DNA of 64,000 nucleotides, from the NCBI RefSeq assembly GCF_021249345.1, contig NZ_CP089588.1:1426001-1490000 (forward strand). The letters run 5' to 3'. The first letter of the stretch is position 1, and each line of letters opens with the position of its first letter. The notes beneath the pieces were generated by a model. That model was not told the origin of the DNA. It saw nothing but the letters and a program-made list of their open reading frames with translations, and made no database searches. The DNA is from Halobacterium wangiae (GTDB lineage Archaea; Halobacteriota; Halobacteria; Halobacteriales; Halobacteriaceae). Shown piece by piece: positions 44,716-56,422 of this stretch. Made by a program: the position numbers and the translations under genes.

Positions 44716-44929
44716 TTTTTGCGGGGCGTGCCATCCCCTCCCACATGGCGTCCGAACCCCACGCCGGTCGCACGGGCCACAAGCGAGTTGCTGCTCCCGG
44801 GTTCGGCTTCTTCTTCGCCTGAGCGGGCCGGTGGAGGCTGCTGCGAGGTGGGAACCTCGCCGCGGCGGAAACCGCTCGTTCGGGCTCGGTTCGGAACGGA
44901 TAACTGACTGCCACACACGCCTACGCACA
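44716..44929 (+). promoter_or_regulatory. pheST leader region with nested inverted repeats
   Basis: A T-run (44716-44720) lies about 25-29 nt before a Phe-rich short ORF. CCGAACCC (44752-44759), at the start of the ORF, pairs with GGGTTCGG (44799-44806), which overlaps its first Phe codon. GGTTCGG at 44888-44894 is a competing partner. After the ORF, GCGAGGT (44843-44849) and ACCTCGC (44854-44860) form a hairpin with a GGGA (GNRA) loop, extended by five further pairs after one mismatch. Control by translation of the Phe codons is inferred. Confidence 0.55.
44745..44822 (+). CDS. Candidate Phe leader peptide upstream of pheST
   Basis: The 25-codon ORF (ATG 44745, TGA 44820-44822) ends in GFGFFFA: Phe codons at 44802, 44808, 44811 and 44814, four of the last six codons. 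It begins where a leaderless transcript from the upstream T-rich box would start. It precedes the PheRS alpha gene by 107 nt. The arrangement mirrors the bacterial pheM-pheST attenuator peptide, though the sequence is unrelated. Translation has not been shown. Confidence 0.6.
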   Translation: MASEPHAGRTGHKRVAAPGFGFFFA

Positions 44930-46438
44930 ATGAAACTGCCAGCACAGCAGGTCGCGGTGCTCGAAGCGGCGAGCACCGACGAACCACGACGAATCGACGA
45001 CCTCGCGGCGGAACTCGGAGCGCCGCCGGAGACGGTCACGGGCGCGGCGTTCGAACTCGCAGACGCCGGCCTCGTGGACGTCACCGAGGAGACCACAGAC
45101 GAGGTCGAACTGACCGAGGAGGGCCGCGAGTACGCCGACGCGGGCCTCCCCGAGGTGCGGCTGTACGAGGCCGCCCTCGACGCGGGCGCGGACGACGAAC
45201 CCGTCCAGATGGGCCAGATCATCGGCGCGTCGGGCCTCGAGGGCCCGCAGGTGGACATCGCGCTGTCGAACTACGCCCGGAAGGGGTACGGCGCCATCGA
45301 CTCGGGCGCGCTCGCCGCTGACCCGAGCGCCGACCCCGAAGACGACGCCGAGAGCGAGGCGCTCCGCGCGCTCGCCGACGGCGAATCGGTTCCCGAGGAC
45401 GCGCCGCTCGACCAGCTAGAGCGCCGGGACCTCGTGGTGCGCCACGAGCGCACCGTCCGCTCCGTCCAGTTGACGGAGGCCGGCGTGACCGAACTGATGG
45501 CGGGCGTCGAGGCCAGCGACGCGGTCGGCCAGCTCACCCCCGAACTGCTCGCGTCCGGCGAGTGGCGGGACGTCGAGTTCGCCGACTACAACGTCGCGGC
45601 CGACGCCGCCGAACACACGCCCGGGAAGGTCCACGTGCTCCGGCAGGCCGCCGAGCGCGTGAAGGAGGTTCTGGTCGGGATGGGCTTCCAGGAGATGGAC
45701 GGCCCGCACGTCGACGCGGACTTCTACATCAACGACTGCCTGTTCATGCCCCAGGACCACCCCGCGCGCAACCACTGGGACCGCTTCGCGCTGTCGAACC
45801 CCGAGAAGATAGACAACCTCCCAGCGGACCTCGTCGAGCGCGTCGAAGCGGCCCACCGCGAGGGCGCCGGCCCGGACGGCGACGGCTACCACTCGCCGTG
45901 GGACGAGGACTTCGCGCGTGCGCTCGCGCTACGCGGACACACGACGAGTCTCACCGCCCGCTACCTCTCCGGCGTCGCCGGCGAGGACGTCGACCCGCCG
46001 GAGCGGTACTTCAGCGTGGGGAAGGCCTACCGGAACGACACCCTCGACGCCACCCACCTCCTGGAGTTCTTCCAGATCGAGGGGTGGGTGATGGCCGAGG
46101 ACCTCTCGGTGCGCGACCTGATGGGGACGTTCCGGGAGTTCTACAGCCAGTTCGGCATCACGGACCTCGAGTTCAAGCCGACGTACAACCCGTACACGGA
46201 GCCGAGCTTCGAGCTGTTCGGCCGCCACCCCGAGACCGGGGAACTCATCGAGATCGGGAACTCCGGCATCTTCCGCCCGGAGATGCTCGAACCCCTGGGT
46301 GTGGAGGCCGACGTGATGGCGTGGGGGCTCGCCCTCGAGCGCCTGCTGATGCTCGTCACCGGCTTCGAGGACATCCGGGACGTCCACGGGACGCTGTGTG
46401 ACCTCGAGTTCCTGCGGGACGCGGAGGTGGTGTACTGA
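44930..46438 (+). CDS. pheS: Phenylalanyl-tRNA synthetase alpha subunit
   Basis: The catalytic subunit of the (alpha beta)2 PheRS. The 502-residue archaeal/eukaryal-type protein has N-terminal winged-helix DNA/RNA-binding modules (about 1-190) and a class II core. Motif 2 is in the RYFSVGKAYRNDTLDATHL region, the Phe pocket in EFFQIEGWVM and GNSGIFRPEML, and motif 3 in GLALERLLM. ATG 44930 is chosen over an in-frame ATG at 44831. GGATAAC at 44897-44903 might be a weak second promoter. The stop overlaps the pheT start by one base (TGATG). Confidence 0.96.
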   Translation: MKLPAQQVAVLEAASTDEPRRIDDLAAELGAPPETVTGAAFELADAGLVDVTEETTDEVELTEEGREYADAGLPEVRLYEAALDAGADDEPVQMGQIIGASGLEGPQVDIALSNYARKGYGAIDSGALAADPSADPEDDAESEALRALADGESVPEDAPLDQLERRDLVVRHERTVRSVQLTEAGVTELMAGVEASDAVGQLTPELLASGEWRDVEFADYNVAADAAEHTPGKVHVLRQAAERVKEVLVGMGFQEMDGPHVDADFYINDCLFMPQDHPARNHWDRFALSNPEKIDNLPADLVERVEAAHREGAGPDGDGYHSPWDEDFARALALRGHTTSLTARYLSGVAGEDVDPPERYFSVGKAYRNDTLDATHLLEFFQIEGWVMAEDLSVRDLMGTFREFYSQFGITDLEFKPTYNPYTEPSFELFGRHPETGELIEIGNSGIFRPEMLEPLGVEADVMAWGLALERLLMLVTGFEDIRDVHGTLCDLEFLRDAEVVY

Positions 46439-48147
46439 TGCCCGTCGTCGACGTCGACCCCGACGAACTCCGCACGCTCACCGGCCACACCGAGAAGAGC
46501 GACGACGAACTCAAGGACGACCTCTTCGGCCTCGGCATCGAGTACGAGGGCGAGACCGACGAGGGCGAGTTCAAACTCGAGTTCGAGGCCGACCGCCTCG
46601 ACCGCCTCTCCGTCGAGGGCATCGCCCGCAGCCTGCGCTACCACTACGGCGACACCCGGGGCGTCTACGTCCCCGACACCAACGGCGCCGAGTGGACCAT
46701 CCAGGTCGAGGACGTCCCGGAGGAACGGCCGTACGTCACCGGCGCCGTGATCCGAGGCGTGGACCTCGACGAGGACGCCCTCGACTCGCTCATCCAGCTC
46801 CAGGAGAAGCTCCACGCGACGATGGGGCGCAAGCGCGCGAAGGGCGCCATCGGCATCCACGACCTGACGATGCTGAAAGGCGAGGCCGGAGTGGACGAGG
46901 GCGACCCCGAGCGTTCGATCACCTACACGGGCATCGGGCCGGACGAGGACACCTTCGTCCCGCTCGACGACGACGCCGAGCGCACGCCCGGCGAGGTGCT
47001 CACCGAACACCCGACCGGCGAGCAGTATGCCGACCTGCTCGCGGAGTACGAGTCGTACCCCGCCATCTACGACGACATCGGGTTGTTCAGCTTCCCGCCG
47101 GTCATCAACGGCCGCCGCACGGAGGTCTCCACGGAGTCCCGCGAACTGTTCGTCGAACTGACGGGCACCGACCAGTGGACCATCGACCGGATGTGCGCCA
47201 TCATCTGTTACGCGCTCGACGCCCGTGGCGCCACCGTCGAGGACGTCACCGTCGAGTACCCCGACAGGGAACTCGTCCGGCCGGACTTCGAGGTCAGGGA
47301 GAAGCGCGTCGGCCACGACCGCATCGAGACGCTGCTCGGCATCGACCTCGCGCCCGACGACGTGGTCGACCTCGCCGAACGCGCAGGTCTCGACGCGGAA
47401 CCCGTCGGCGAGGAGTACCGCGTCGAGATTCCGCCGTACCGCGTCGACGTGCTCCACCCGGTCGACATCGTCGACGACGTCGGGCGCGCGTACGGGTTCA
47501 ACGAACTCGTGCCACGCTACCCCGACGTGAGCACCATCGGCGGCCGCACCGAGGAGTCCCGCCTCGAGTCCGCCGCCCGGCAGGCACTCGTCGGCGCCGG
47601 CTTCGAGGACCTGCTGAACTTCAACATGACCAGCGAGGCCGAGAACTTCGACTCGATGCGGCTCTCGCCCGATTCCGGCGACACCGTGGTCGGCGCCGCG
47701 GAACCGGCGACCATCTCGGAACCGTACAGCGAGGACTTCACCATCCTCCGCACGTGGGCGCTCCCGTCGCTCGCGACGGTGCTGGAGAACAACACCCACC
47801 GGTCGTACCCCCAGAACCTCGCCGAGATCGGGTTCGCCGCCCACGTCGACGACAGCGAGGAGACGGGTGTCGCCGAGCGCCGCACCGTCGCCGCGGTGCT
47901 CGCGGACCACGACGCCTCCTACGAGGACGCGAAGGCCCGCCTGCAGGCGCTCTGCGAGGAGTTCCACGTCGACCTGGAGACGCCGCCGACCGACCACCCG
48001 TCGTTCATCGACGGCCGCACCGCCAGCGTCGTCGTCGACGGCGAGGACGTGGGTGTCATCGGCGAACTCCACCCCGCGGTCATCGTCGACCACGACGTCG
48101 AGGTGCCGGTCGCCGGCTTCGAGTTCGAACTCGACGCGCTCCGGTAG
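46438..48147 (+). CDS. pheT: Phenylalanyl-tRNA synthetase beta subunit
   Basis: The beta subunit holds the B3/B4 editing domain that removes Tyr from tRNA-Phe. At 569 residues it is the short archaeal/eukaryal form. Seen in order: an N-terminal VDVDPDELRTLTG part, the B3/B4 region (MGRKRAKGAIGIHDLTML, FSFPPVINGRRTEVS), the B5 DNA-binding-like domain (RPDFEVREKRVGHDRI) and a pseudo-catalytic class II fold ending HPAVIVDHDVEVPVAGFEFE. It is translationally coupled to pheS and convergent with pyrD 29 nt downstream. Confidence 0.96.
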   Translation: MPVVDVDPDELRTLTGHTEKSDDELKDDLFGLGIEYEGETDEGEFKLEFEADRLDRLSVEGIARSLRYHYGDTRGVYVPDTNGAEWTIQVEDVPEERPYVTGAVIRGVDLDEDALDSLIQLQEKLHATMGRKRAKGAIGIHDLTMLKGEAGVDEGDPERSITYTGIGPDEDTFVPLDDDAERTPGEVLTEHPTGEQYADLLAEYESYPAIYDDIGLFSFPPVINGRRTEVSTESRELFVELTGTDQWTIDRMCAIICYALDARGATVEDVTVEYPDRELVRPDFEVREKRVGHDRIETLLGIDLAPDDVVDLAERAGLDAEPVGEEYRVEIPPYRVDVLHPVDIVDDVGRAYGFNELVPRYPDVSTIGGRTEESRLESAARQALVGAGFEDLLNFNMTSEAENFDSMRLSPDSGDTVVGAAEPATISEPYSEDFTILRTWALPSLATVLENNTHRSYPQNLAEIGFAAHVDDSEETGVAERRTVAAVLADHDASYEDAKARLQALCEEFHVDLETPPTDHPSFIDGRTASVVVDGEDVGVIGELHPAVIVDHDVEVPVAGFEFELDALR

Positions 48148-48176
48148 AACAGTCCCCTCGGTTCGCGCTCTTCTCG

Positions 48177-49226
48177 CTACAGGTCGGCGCCGACCGCGTC
48201 CGCGACCGAATCGAAGCCGTCGCGTTCCAGCAGGTCCAGTAGCCCCTCGTTGATGCGCCGTGCGATAGACGGTCCGCGGTAGACGAGACCGGTGTACAAC
48301 TGGACGACCGAGGCGCCCGCACGGATCTTCTCGTAGGCGTCCTCGGCGGTGAACACGCCACCCACGCCGACGACGGGGAGGTCGGTGCGCTCGGCGACGA
48401 AGCGGACCTGGTCGGTCGCCCGGTCGCGGATCGGCTTTCCGGAGAGGCCGCCACCCTCCGCGGCGTTCGGGCTCTGCAGGGTGTCTGGCCGGTCGGTCGT
48501 CGTGTTCGTCGCGACGAGGCCGTCGAGACCGAGTTCGTTCGCCAGGTCGATGGCGTCGGTCACGGCCTCCCGGTGGAGGTCCGGCGAGAGTTTCACGAGC
48601 AGCGGCGCCGCGCCCGCGTCCTGGAGTGCGTCGAGGATCTCCGCGAGCTGTGCGCGGTTCTGGAGCTCCCGGAGGCCGGGCGTGTTCGGACTGGAAACGT
48701 TCACCACGAAGTAGTCTCCCGCGTCCGCGACGCGCCCGTACGTGTAGCTGTAGTCCTCGGGGGCATCCTCAAGGGGCGTGACCTTCGACTTCCCGACGTT
48801 CACGCCGAGCGGGACGGCCGGGGGTGTCGCCTCGTCGAGGCGCTGGCCGACCACGTCCGCCCCGTGGTTGTTGAACCCCATGCGGTTGACCAGGGCGTCG
48901 TCCTCGGGGAGGCGGAACAGTCGCGGTCGCGGGTTGCCCGGCTGTCGCTCGGCGGTCACGGCGCCCACCTCGACGTGGCCGAAGCCGAGCGCTGCGAGCG
49001 CACGCGGCGCTTCGGCGTTCTTGTCGAAGCCCGCAGCGAGCCCGACCGGGTTGGGGAACGCCTGGTCGAACGCGTCGACCGCGAGTCGCTCGTCGTCGAC
49101 GGTGTAGTGGCTCGCGTACGCGCGATGGGCGCCCGTCCGTTCGGCGACGCGAAGCAGCCCTAGGGTGCCCTCGTGGACTCGTTCGGGCGGGAGACGCAGC
49201 AGTGCCGGTTTCAGCAGTTCGTACAT
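48177..49226 (-). CDS. pyrD: Dihydroorotate dehydrogenase (class 2-type)
   Basis: The FMN enzyme oxidises dihydroorotate to orotate in pyrimidine synthesis. The 349-residue product matches the membrane-linked class 2 family: FPNPVGLAAGFDKNAEAP, GAVTAERQPGNPRPRLFRL, RMGFNNHGAD, NVSSPNTPGLRELQ with the catalytic Ser region, LVKLSPDL, TNTT, GGLSGKPIRDRA and PVVGVGGVFTAEDAYE binding FMN phosphate. Class 2 enzymes pass electrons to quinones. ATG 49226 is chosen. A small beta-rich protein gene lies 5 nt upstream in the same operon. Confidence 0.95.
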   Translation of the reverse strand: MYELLKPALLRLPPERVHEGTLGLLRVAERTGAHRAYASHYTVDDERLAVDAFDQAFPNPVGLAAGFDKNAEAPRALAALGFGHVEVGAVTAERQPGNPRPRLFRLPEDDALVNRMGFNNHGADVVGQRLDEATPPAVPLGVNVGKSKVTPLEDAPEDYSYTYGRVADAGDYFVVNVSSPNTPGLRELQNRAQLAEILDALQDAGAAPLLVKLSPDLHREAVTDAIDLANELGLDGLVATNTTTDRPDTLQSPNAAEGGGLSGKPIRDRATDQVRFVAERTDLPVVGVGGVFTAEDAYEKIRAGASVVQLYTGLVYRGPSIARRINEGLLDLLERDGFDSVADAVGADL

Positions 49227-49231
49227 CCGGC

Positions 49232-49429
49232 TCAGAAGTCGTGTTCGACGTCCTCGGGGTCGGCCTTCTGGATGATTATCTTGTCCTCCCTGACGCGAAC
49301 GAACACCTCGTCGCCGATGTCGAGTCCGGCGACCGAGAGTTCGTCCTCGTGGAGGTTGACGTGGGCGTTGTGATACTCGCCGTCCTCGCCTTTCGCACCA
49401 CTCGGACTGAGCTTCTTCTTGCGAACCAT
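49232..49429 (-). CDS. Small AbrB/SpoVT-like protein
   Basis: The 65-residue protein has a basic start (MVRKKKLSPSGAK) and a beta-hairpin-rich body (HVNLHEDELSVAGLDIGDEVFVRVREDKIIIQKAD). The body resembles the swapped-hairpin AbrB/SpoVT DNA-binding fold, where a GLxxGDEV turn is typical. Such proteins are often dimeric regulators. It starts 16 nt after the likely transcription start (ACTTAAGTAT upstream) and ends 5 nt before pyrD. The function is inferred only from fold resemblance. Confidence 0.7.
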   Translation of the reverse strand: MVRKKKLSPSGAKGEDGEYHNAHVNLHEDELSVAGLDIGDEVFVRVREDKIIIQKADPEDVEHDF

Positions 49430-49584
49430 CGCGAGTTTCTACGTTGTCCTTCGCCACAGGCCATACTTAAGTTCTTTCGACCGCGCGGGAGGCGTTCTGC
49501 GGGCGCCGTTCGGCCGAACAGCCGGCGCAGGGCGGCGCTTTCCCCGAACCACCCACGAACTCTAATAAATCTATCGCCTCAGGC

Positions 49585-49629
49585 GCCGATATATTTATCA
49601 CGGGGCCTTGTGTTGCCATGGCATGGAGG
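49585..49629 (+). promoter_or_regulatory. MC1 promoter and Shine-Dalgarno site
   Basis: GATATATTTATC (about 49588-49599) is a strong TATA box. GGAGG (49625-49629) lies 6 nt before ATG 49636. This is one of few clear Shine-Dalgarno sites here and decides the start over ATG 49618, which lies close to the transcription start. Confidence 0.65.
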
Positions 49630-49635
49630 AAAACC

Positions 49636-49947
49636 ATGGTACGCGAGGACGGTAAGCGCAATTTCGCGCTACGAGAGGCGAATGGTGACGAGACTAGCGT
49701 CTTCAGTGGCAACACGCCACGACAGGCAGCGCTCAAGGCTGCTCGCCGGCTCGACGGCGCGGGCGTAAGCGAGGACGAGGCCGACCGCGAGGAGATCCGT
49801 CTCCGCGAGAAGGGGACGGACAAAGTACACATCTACGAGGGCTGGGCGTGGGAGGAAGACGCTCCCGACGACAAGCCCGACTGGATGCCGGGCGACATCA
49901 CGAAGGCGAACGTATCCAAGCAGGGCATCGAGCACATCGAAGACTGA
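49636..49947 (+). CDS. Non-histone chromosomal protein MC1
   Basis: MC1 is a small monomeric DNA-binding and bending protein of methanogens and haloarchaea. The 103-residue product shows the family's GKRNFALREANGDETSVFSG strands, the NTPRQAALKAARRL helix, EIRLREKGTDKVHIYEGW and the PDWMPGDITKANVSKQGIEHIE end. It is more acidic than methanogen MC1, as expected in a halophile. Start chosen from the SD site and family length. It lies upstream of the rRNA operon in the same direction, with a 200-nt gap to the first rRNA promoter. Confidence 0.93.
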   Translation: MVREDGKRNFALREANGDETSVFSGNTPRQAALKAARRLDGAGVSEDEADREEIRLREKGTDKVHIYEGWAWEEDAPDDKPDWMPGDITKANVSKQGIEHIED

Positions 49948-50159
49948 TCCGCACGTTCGCCGGTCCCGCAGAGTATACATTTTGTTCGTGTGCGCGACGC
50001 GTAAGCGCTTAGTCCACGACGCGAGTAGCTCGAGCTACGTGGGTACCACTCGGCCCGACCGCACGCACTCGCGCGGGACGACCGGCCGACCTCCGCCCAC
50101 GTGACACTACGCCGTCGAGCGAATTTCTGGTATGCGGTGGCGTGACTATGCGCCGTTGA

Positions 50160-50470
50160 TTCGACGGGGTTTTACGTAACCCACTACTCGGATAGAATGC
50201 GAACGACGTGAGGTGGCTCGGTGACCCCGACGCCACTGATTGACGCCTCCGCGCCCCCCTGGGCGTCGACCGACTCGCTTCCGGCGAGCCCGGTTCGATG
50301 CCCTTAAGTAATAACGGTGCTTTCGGGATAATGCGAACGACAACGAGGTCGCCCGGTTCCCCCGGGCGATTGACGCATGATCCTCGCTCCGTTTCGGCGG
50401 CGAACCTGCTCTCACGAGCTGGGTTCGATGCCCTTAAGTAATAACGGGGCGTCGGAGGTAATGCGAACGT
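50160..50470 (+). promoter_or_regulatory. Tandem rRNA promoters (two strong, one degenerate)
   Basis: Two near-identical blocks, 130 bp apart, each read TTCGATGCCC then TTAAGTAATAACGG (50294-50317 and 50424-50447). Each is followed 13 nt later by ATGCGAACG (50331 and 50461), the start-site region of known halobacterial rRNA promoters. A third, weaker copy has TTCGACGG (50160), TTTACGTAA (50170) and ATGCGAACG (50197). Stacked promoters fit high rRNA expression. Confidence 0.85.
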
Positions 50471-50582
50471 CGTCTCGGACCGAACTCACTCCGATGGGTT
50501 TATACCTGTCTGCGAGCTACGTTCAGGTCCGAAGGAATGAGGATTCCACCCCTGCGGTCCGCCGTACAGATGGAATCTGATG

Positions 50583-50622
50583 TTAGCCTTGATGGTTTGG
50601 TGACATCCAACTGGCCACGACG
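50583..50622 (+). other. 16S processing stem, 5' strand
   Basis: Starting with TTAGCCTTGATGGTTTGG and ending with CACGACGG, this stretch is complementary to 52221-52262 beyond the 16S 3' end. Together they form the long stem whose bulge-helix-bulge (near ACATCCAACTGGCC and GACCAGTTGGACAC) is cut by EndA-type endonuclease, as known in haloarchaea. Confidence 0.85.
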
Positions 50623-50705
50623 GAGTGTCGTGGTCTTAGGAACACACCTTGTGTTCCCGCCAAACCAGGACTTATTAGTTCTGGTCGCTGGGTTTATCCC
50701 AGCAC

Positions 50706-52178
<1,473 letters not shown>

Positions 52179-52220
52179 AACGTACGGGATTGGGGCGACG
52201 CCCCAACCCACATTTCGACG

Positions 52221-52262
52221 CCGTCGTGACCAGTTGGACACCTACAAACCATCAAGGCTAAC
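52221..52262 (+). other. 16S processing stem, 3' strand
   Basis: CCGTCGTG, CCAGTTGGA and AACCATCAAGGCTAA pair with 50583-50622. Unpaired bases on both sides mark the bulge-helix-bulge. Confidence 0.85.
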
Positions 52263-52337
52263 GCAACCTCCTCCCAGGCGAGGCGCATCGCGCCTCGTCA
52301 GTGATCGGGCTCGACGTTGCCCGTGAACACGGGAGGT

Positions 52338-52409
52338 GGGCCCATAGCTCAGTGGTAGAGTGCCTCCTTTGCAAGGAGGATGCCCTGGGTTCGAATCCCA
52401 GTGGGTCCA
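52338..52409 (+). tRNA. tRNA-Ala(TGC) in the 16S-23S spacer
   Basis: The 72-nt cloverleaf has acceptor GGGCCCA/TGGGTCC with discriminator A, D arm with AGTGGTAGAG, anticodon stem CCTCC/GGAGG enclosing loop TTTGCAA (anticodon TGC at 52370-52372) and T arm GGGTTCGAATCCC. No intron. CCA is not encoded. A tRNA-Ala here is standard for haloarchaeal and most archaeal rRNA operons; it is freed by RNase P and tRNase Z, the latter being the rnz product in this window. Confidence 0.98.
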
Positions 52410-52438
52410 TCCCGCTCGGGAGTCAACGTGAACCGTGT

Positions 52439-52470
52439 CCCTTAAGTGGGAGACGGGGCTACGATGATTC
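52439..52470 (+). promoter_or_regulatory. Possible internal spacer promoter
   Basis: CCCTTAAGTGG (52439-52449) repeats the CCCTTAAGT core of the two upstream rRNA promoters, but lacks the AATAACGG continuation and the GCGAACG start region. If active it would add 23S-5S transcripts. Spacer promoters have been described in halobacterial rRNA operons, from memory. Confidence 0.4.
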
Positions 52471-52561
52471 CCGAGAGAAGACTGATGCACCGTCCCGCGA
52501 GAGCGAGGATGGGAAGGGTCTATGTACGCTCCTCAGTCACCATGAGGACGTGCGATGACGA

Positions 52562-52603
52562 CCGTGTGTACGTGCAATCCAGGCGCTCACTGGACTCGAC
52601 CAC
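52562..52603 (+). other. 23S processing stem, 5' strand
   Basis: CCGTGTGTACGTGCAATCCAG and CTGGACTCGACCAC are complementary to 55717-55758 beyond the 23S 3' end, with internal bulges where the bulge-helix-bulge is expected. The CTCGACCAC part can also pair locally with 52605-52613. Confidence 0.8.
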
Positions 52604-52780
52604 CGTGGTCGAGTACCGACTGTTGGTCACATCCGTGACTCAACAGCGCTCACCCATTGTGTGGTGAGCATCGTTGACTGCTCTGCAGTCAACATTCATC
52701 GTCGTTGGCTGCTCTGCAGCCAACAGCTCGACCACCTCGTGTGGTTGAGTACCATATTCGTCGACTGCTTTGCAGTCGAC
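52595..52780 (+). repeat. Array of seven short hairpins in the 16S-23S spacer
   Basis: Successive inverted repeats (left arm; right arm) are: 52595-52603 with 52605-52613; 52621-52630 with 52635-52645 (one bulge); 52648-52654 with 52663-52669; 52673-52681 with 52685-52693; 52704-52712 with 52716-52724; 52727-52735 with 52741-52749 (one G-T); 52760-52768 with 52772-52780. Three share the form GTyGrCTGC-TyT-GCAGyCrAC with matching arm changes; two share CTCGACCAC/GTGGTyGAG. They end just before the 23S 5' end. Confidence 0.8.
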
Positions 52781-52787
52781 TACCAAC

Positions 52788-55700
<2,913 letters not shown>

Positions 55701-55716
55701 GCACTTAACCACATAC

Positions 55717-55758
55717 GTGGTCGAGTCCAGGCGTTAACTGGATTGCACATACACACGG
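55717..55758 (+). other. 23S processing stem, 3' strand
   Basis: GTGGTCGAGTCCAG and CTGGATTGCACATACACACGG pair with 52562-52603 with small bulges. The first nine bases are identical to 52605-52613, the right arm of the first spacer hairpin. Confidence 0.8.
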
Positions 55759-55806
55759 ACGTCCGCCGACGTCGGCGTACAACGGTTCGATTCCGTTGGT
55801 CGGTAT

Positions 55807-55928
55807 TAAGGCGGCCATAGCGGCGGGGCCACTCCCGTACCCATCCCGAACACGGAAGATAAGCCCGCCTGCGTTCCGATCAGTACTGGAGTGCGCGAGC
55901 CTCTGGGAAATTCGGTTCGCCGCCTGCC
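55807..55928 (+). rRNA. rrf: 5S ribosomal RNA
   Basis: This 122-nt gene starts TAAGGCGGCC and ends GCCGCCTGCC, whose AGGCGGC/GCCGCCT arms form helix I. Conserved CCCGTACCCATCCCGAACACGG and GTACTGGAGTGCGCGAGCC segments identify it. It follows the 23S by about 105 nt, the usual order. Confidence 0.96.
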
Positions 55929-55943
55929 ATTCATACTTTCATA

Positions 55944-55985
55944 GCCTCGAACAGCAACAGCGCTGTTCGGGGCTTTCTGCATTTG
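55944..55985 (+). terminator. rRNA operon terminator-like hairpin
   Basis: GCCTCGAACAGC (55944-55955) pairs with GCTGTTCGGGGC (55962-55973) over 12 bp with one T-G pair and a 6-nt loop. It is followed by TTTCTGCATTT. Located 16 nt after 5S, it is the best terminator candidate for the operon. Confidence 0.6.
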
Positions 55986-56014
55986 TAGCGCGCAGTGGAG
56001 ACACTGTGGACCGC

Positions 56015-56126
56015 TACGTTTAAGCGAGCGAACCAAGTACGACGTACTGCGCCAAGGTGGCAGAGTCCGGCCTAACGCAGCGGCCTGCAGAGCCGCCCAC
56101 CGCCGGTTCGAATCCGGCCCTTGGCT
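56015..56126 (+). tRNA. tRNA-Cys(GCA), with its own promoter-like box (gene body 56051-56126)
   Basis: The 76-nt cloverleaf runs from 56051 to 56126: acceptor GCCAAGG/CCTTGGC, discriminator T as expected for tRNA-Cys, anticodon stem GCGGC/GCCGC with loop CTGCAGA (anticodon GCA at 56087-56089) and T arm CCGGTTCGAATCCGG. Because a terminator-like hairpin precedes it, CGTTTAAGC at 56015-56023 (28-36 nt upstream) probably drives it separately. A stem CCCTCAC/GTGAGGG (56137-56161) follows. Genes of plasmid or viral type begin just after, so its 3' end is a plausible integration site. Confidence 0.95.
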
Positions 56127-56197
56127 TACGCCCAAACCCTCACAATCCAACGGCGTGAGGGTGCTTCTCCCGTCGATGCAACCACCGACAGCCGGGG

Positions 56198-56422
56198 GTG
56201 TCCTGCGTGACGGGGCACTCCTACTGTGGCCCGGCACTCGACGGTACCGTCCAGTACATCACCGAGTCCCCCTTTTGGGGTGGCGACGGTGAGACCGTCG
56301 ACGTCGTCGACGACGAACCCATCGGCGAAGACGTCACCGAGAACGTCCCCTCCCCGGACGACGACCGGCGGCCCAATCGGGAGGGGCAGACCACGCTTGA
56401 GGATTACGGGTGGTCGCCATGA
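56198..56422 (+). CDS. Small element protein with PIP-box-like C-terminus
   Basis: GTG 56198 (or GTG 56207) opens a 74-codon acidic frame. The ATGA overlap with the next gene indicates an operon and coupling. The last residues, GQTTLEDYGWSP, fit the PCNA-interacting PIP-box pattern Q-x-x-L-x-x-aromatic, which in archaea lies at extreme ends of replication proteins. With a primase-helicase gene next, recruitment of host PCNA is an attractive inference. The rest of the protein is not recognised. Confidence 0.5.
   Translation: MSCVTGHSYCGPALDGTVQYITESPFWGGDGETVDVVDDEPIGEDVTENVPSPDDDRRPNREGQTTLEDYGWSP

Noticed and set aside
52595-52780. CRISPR-like array in the rRNA spacer
   Set aside because: The repeats are hairpins of differing sequence with no constant repeat and no unique spacers; no cas genes are nearby.
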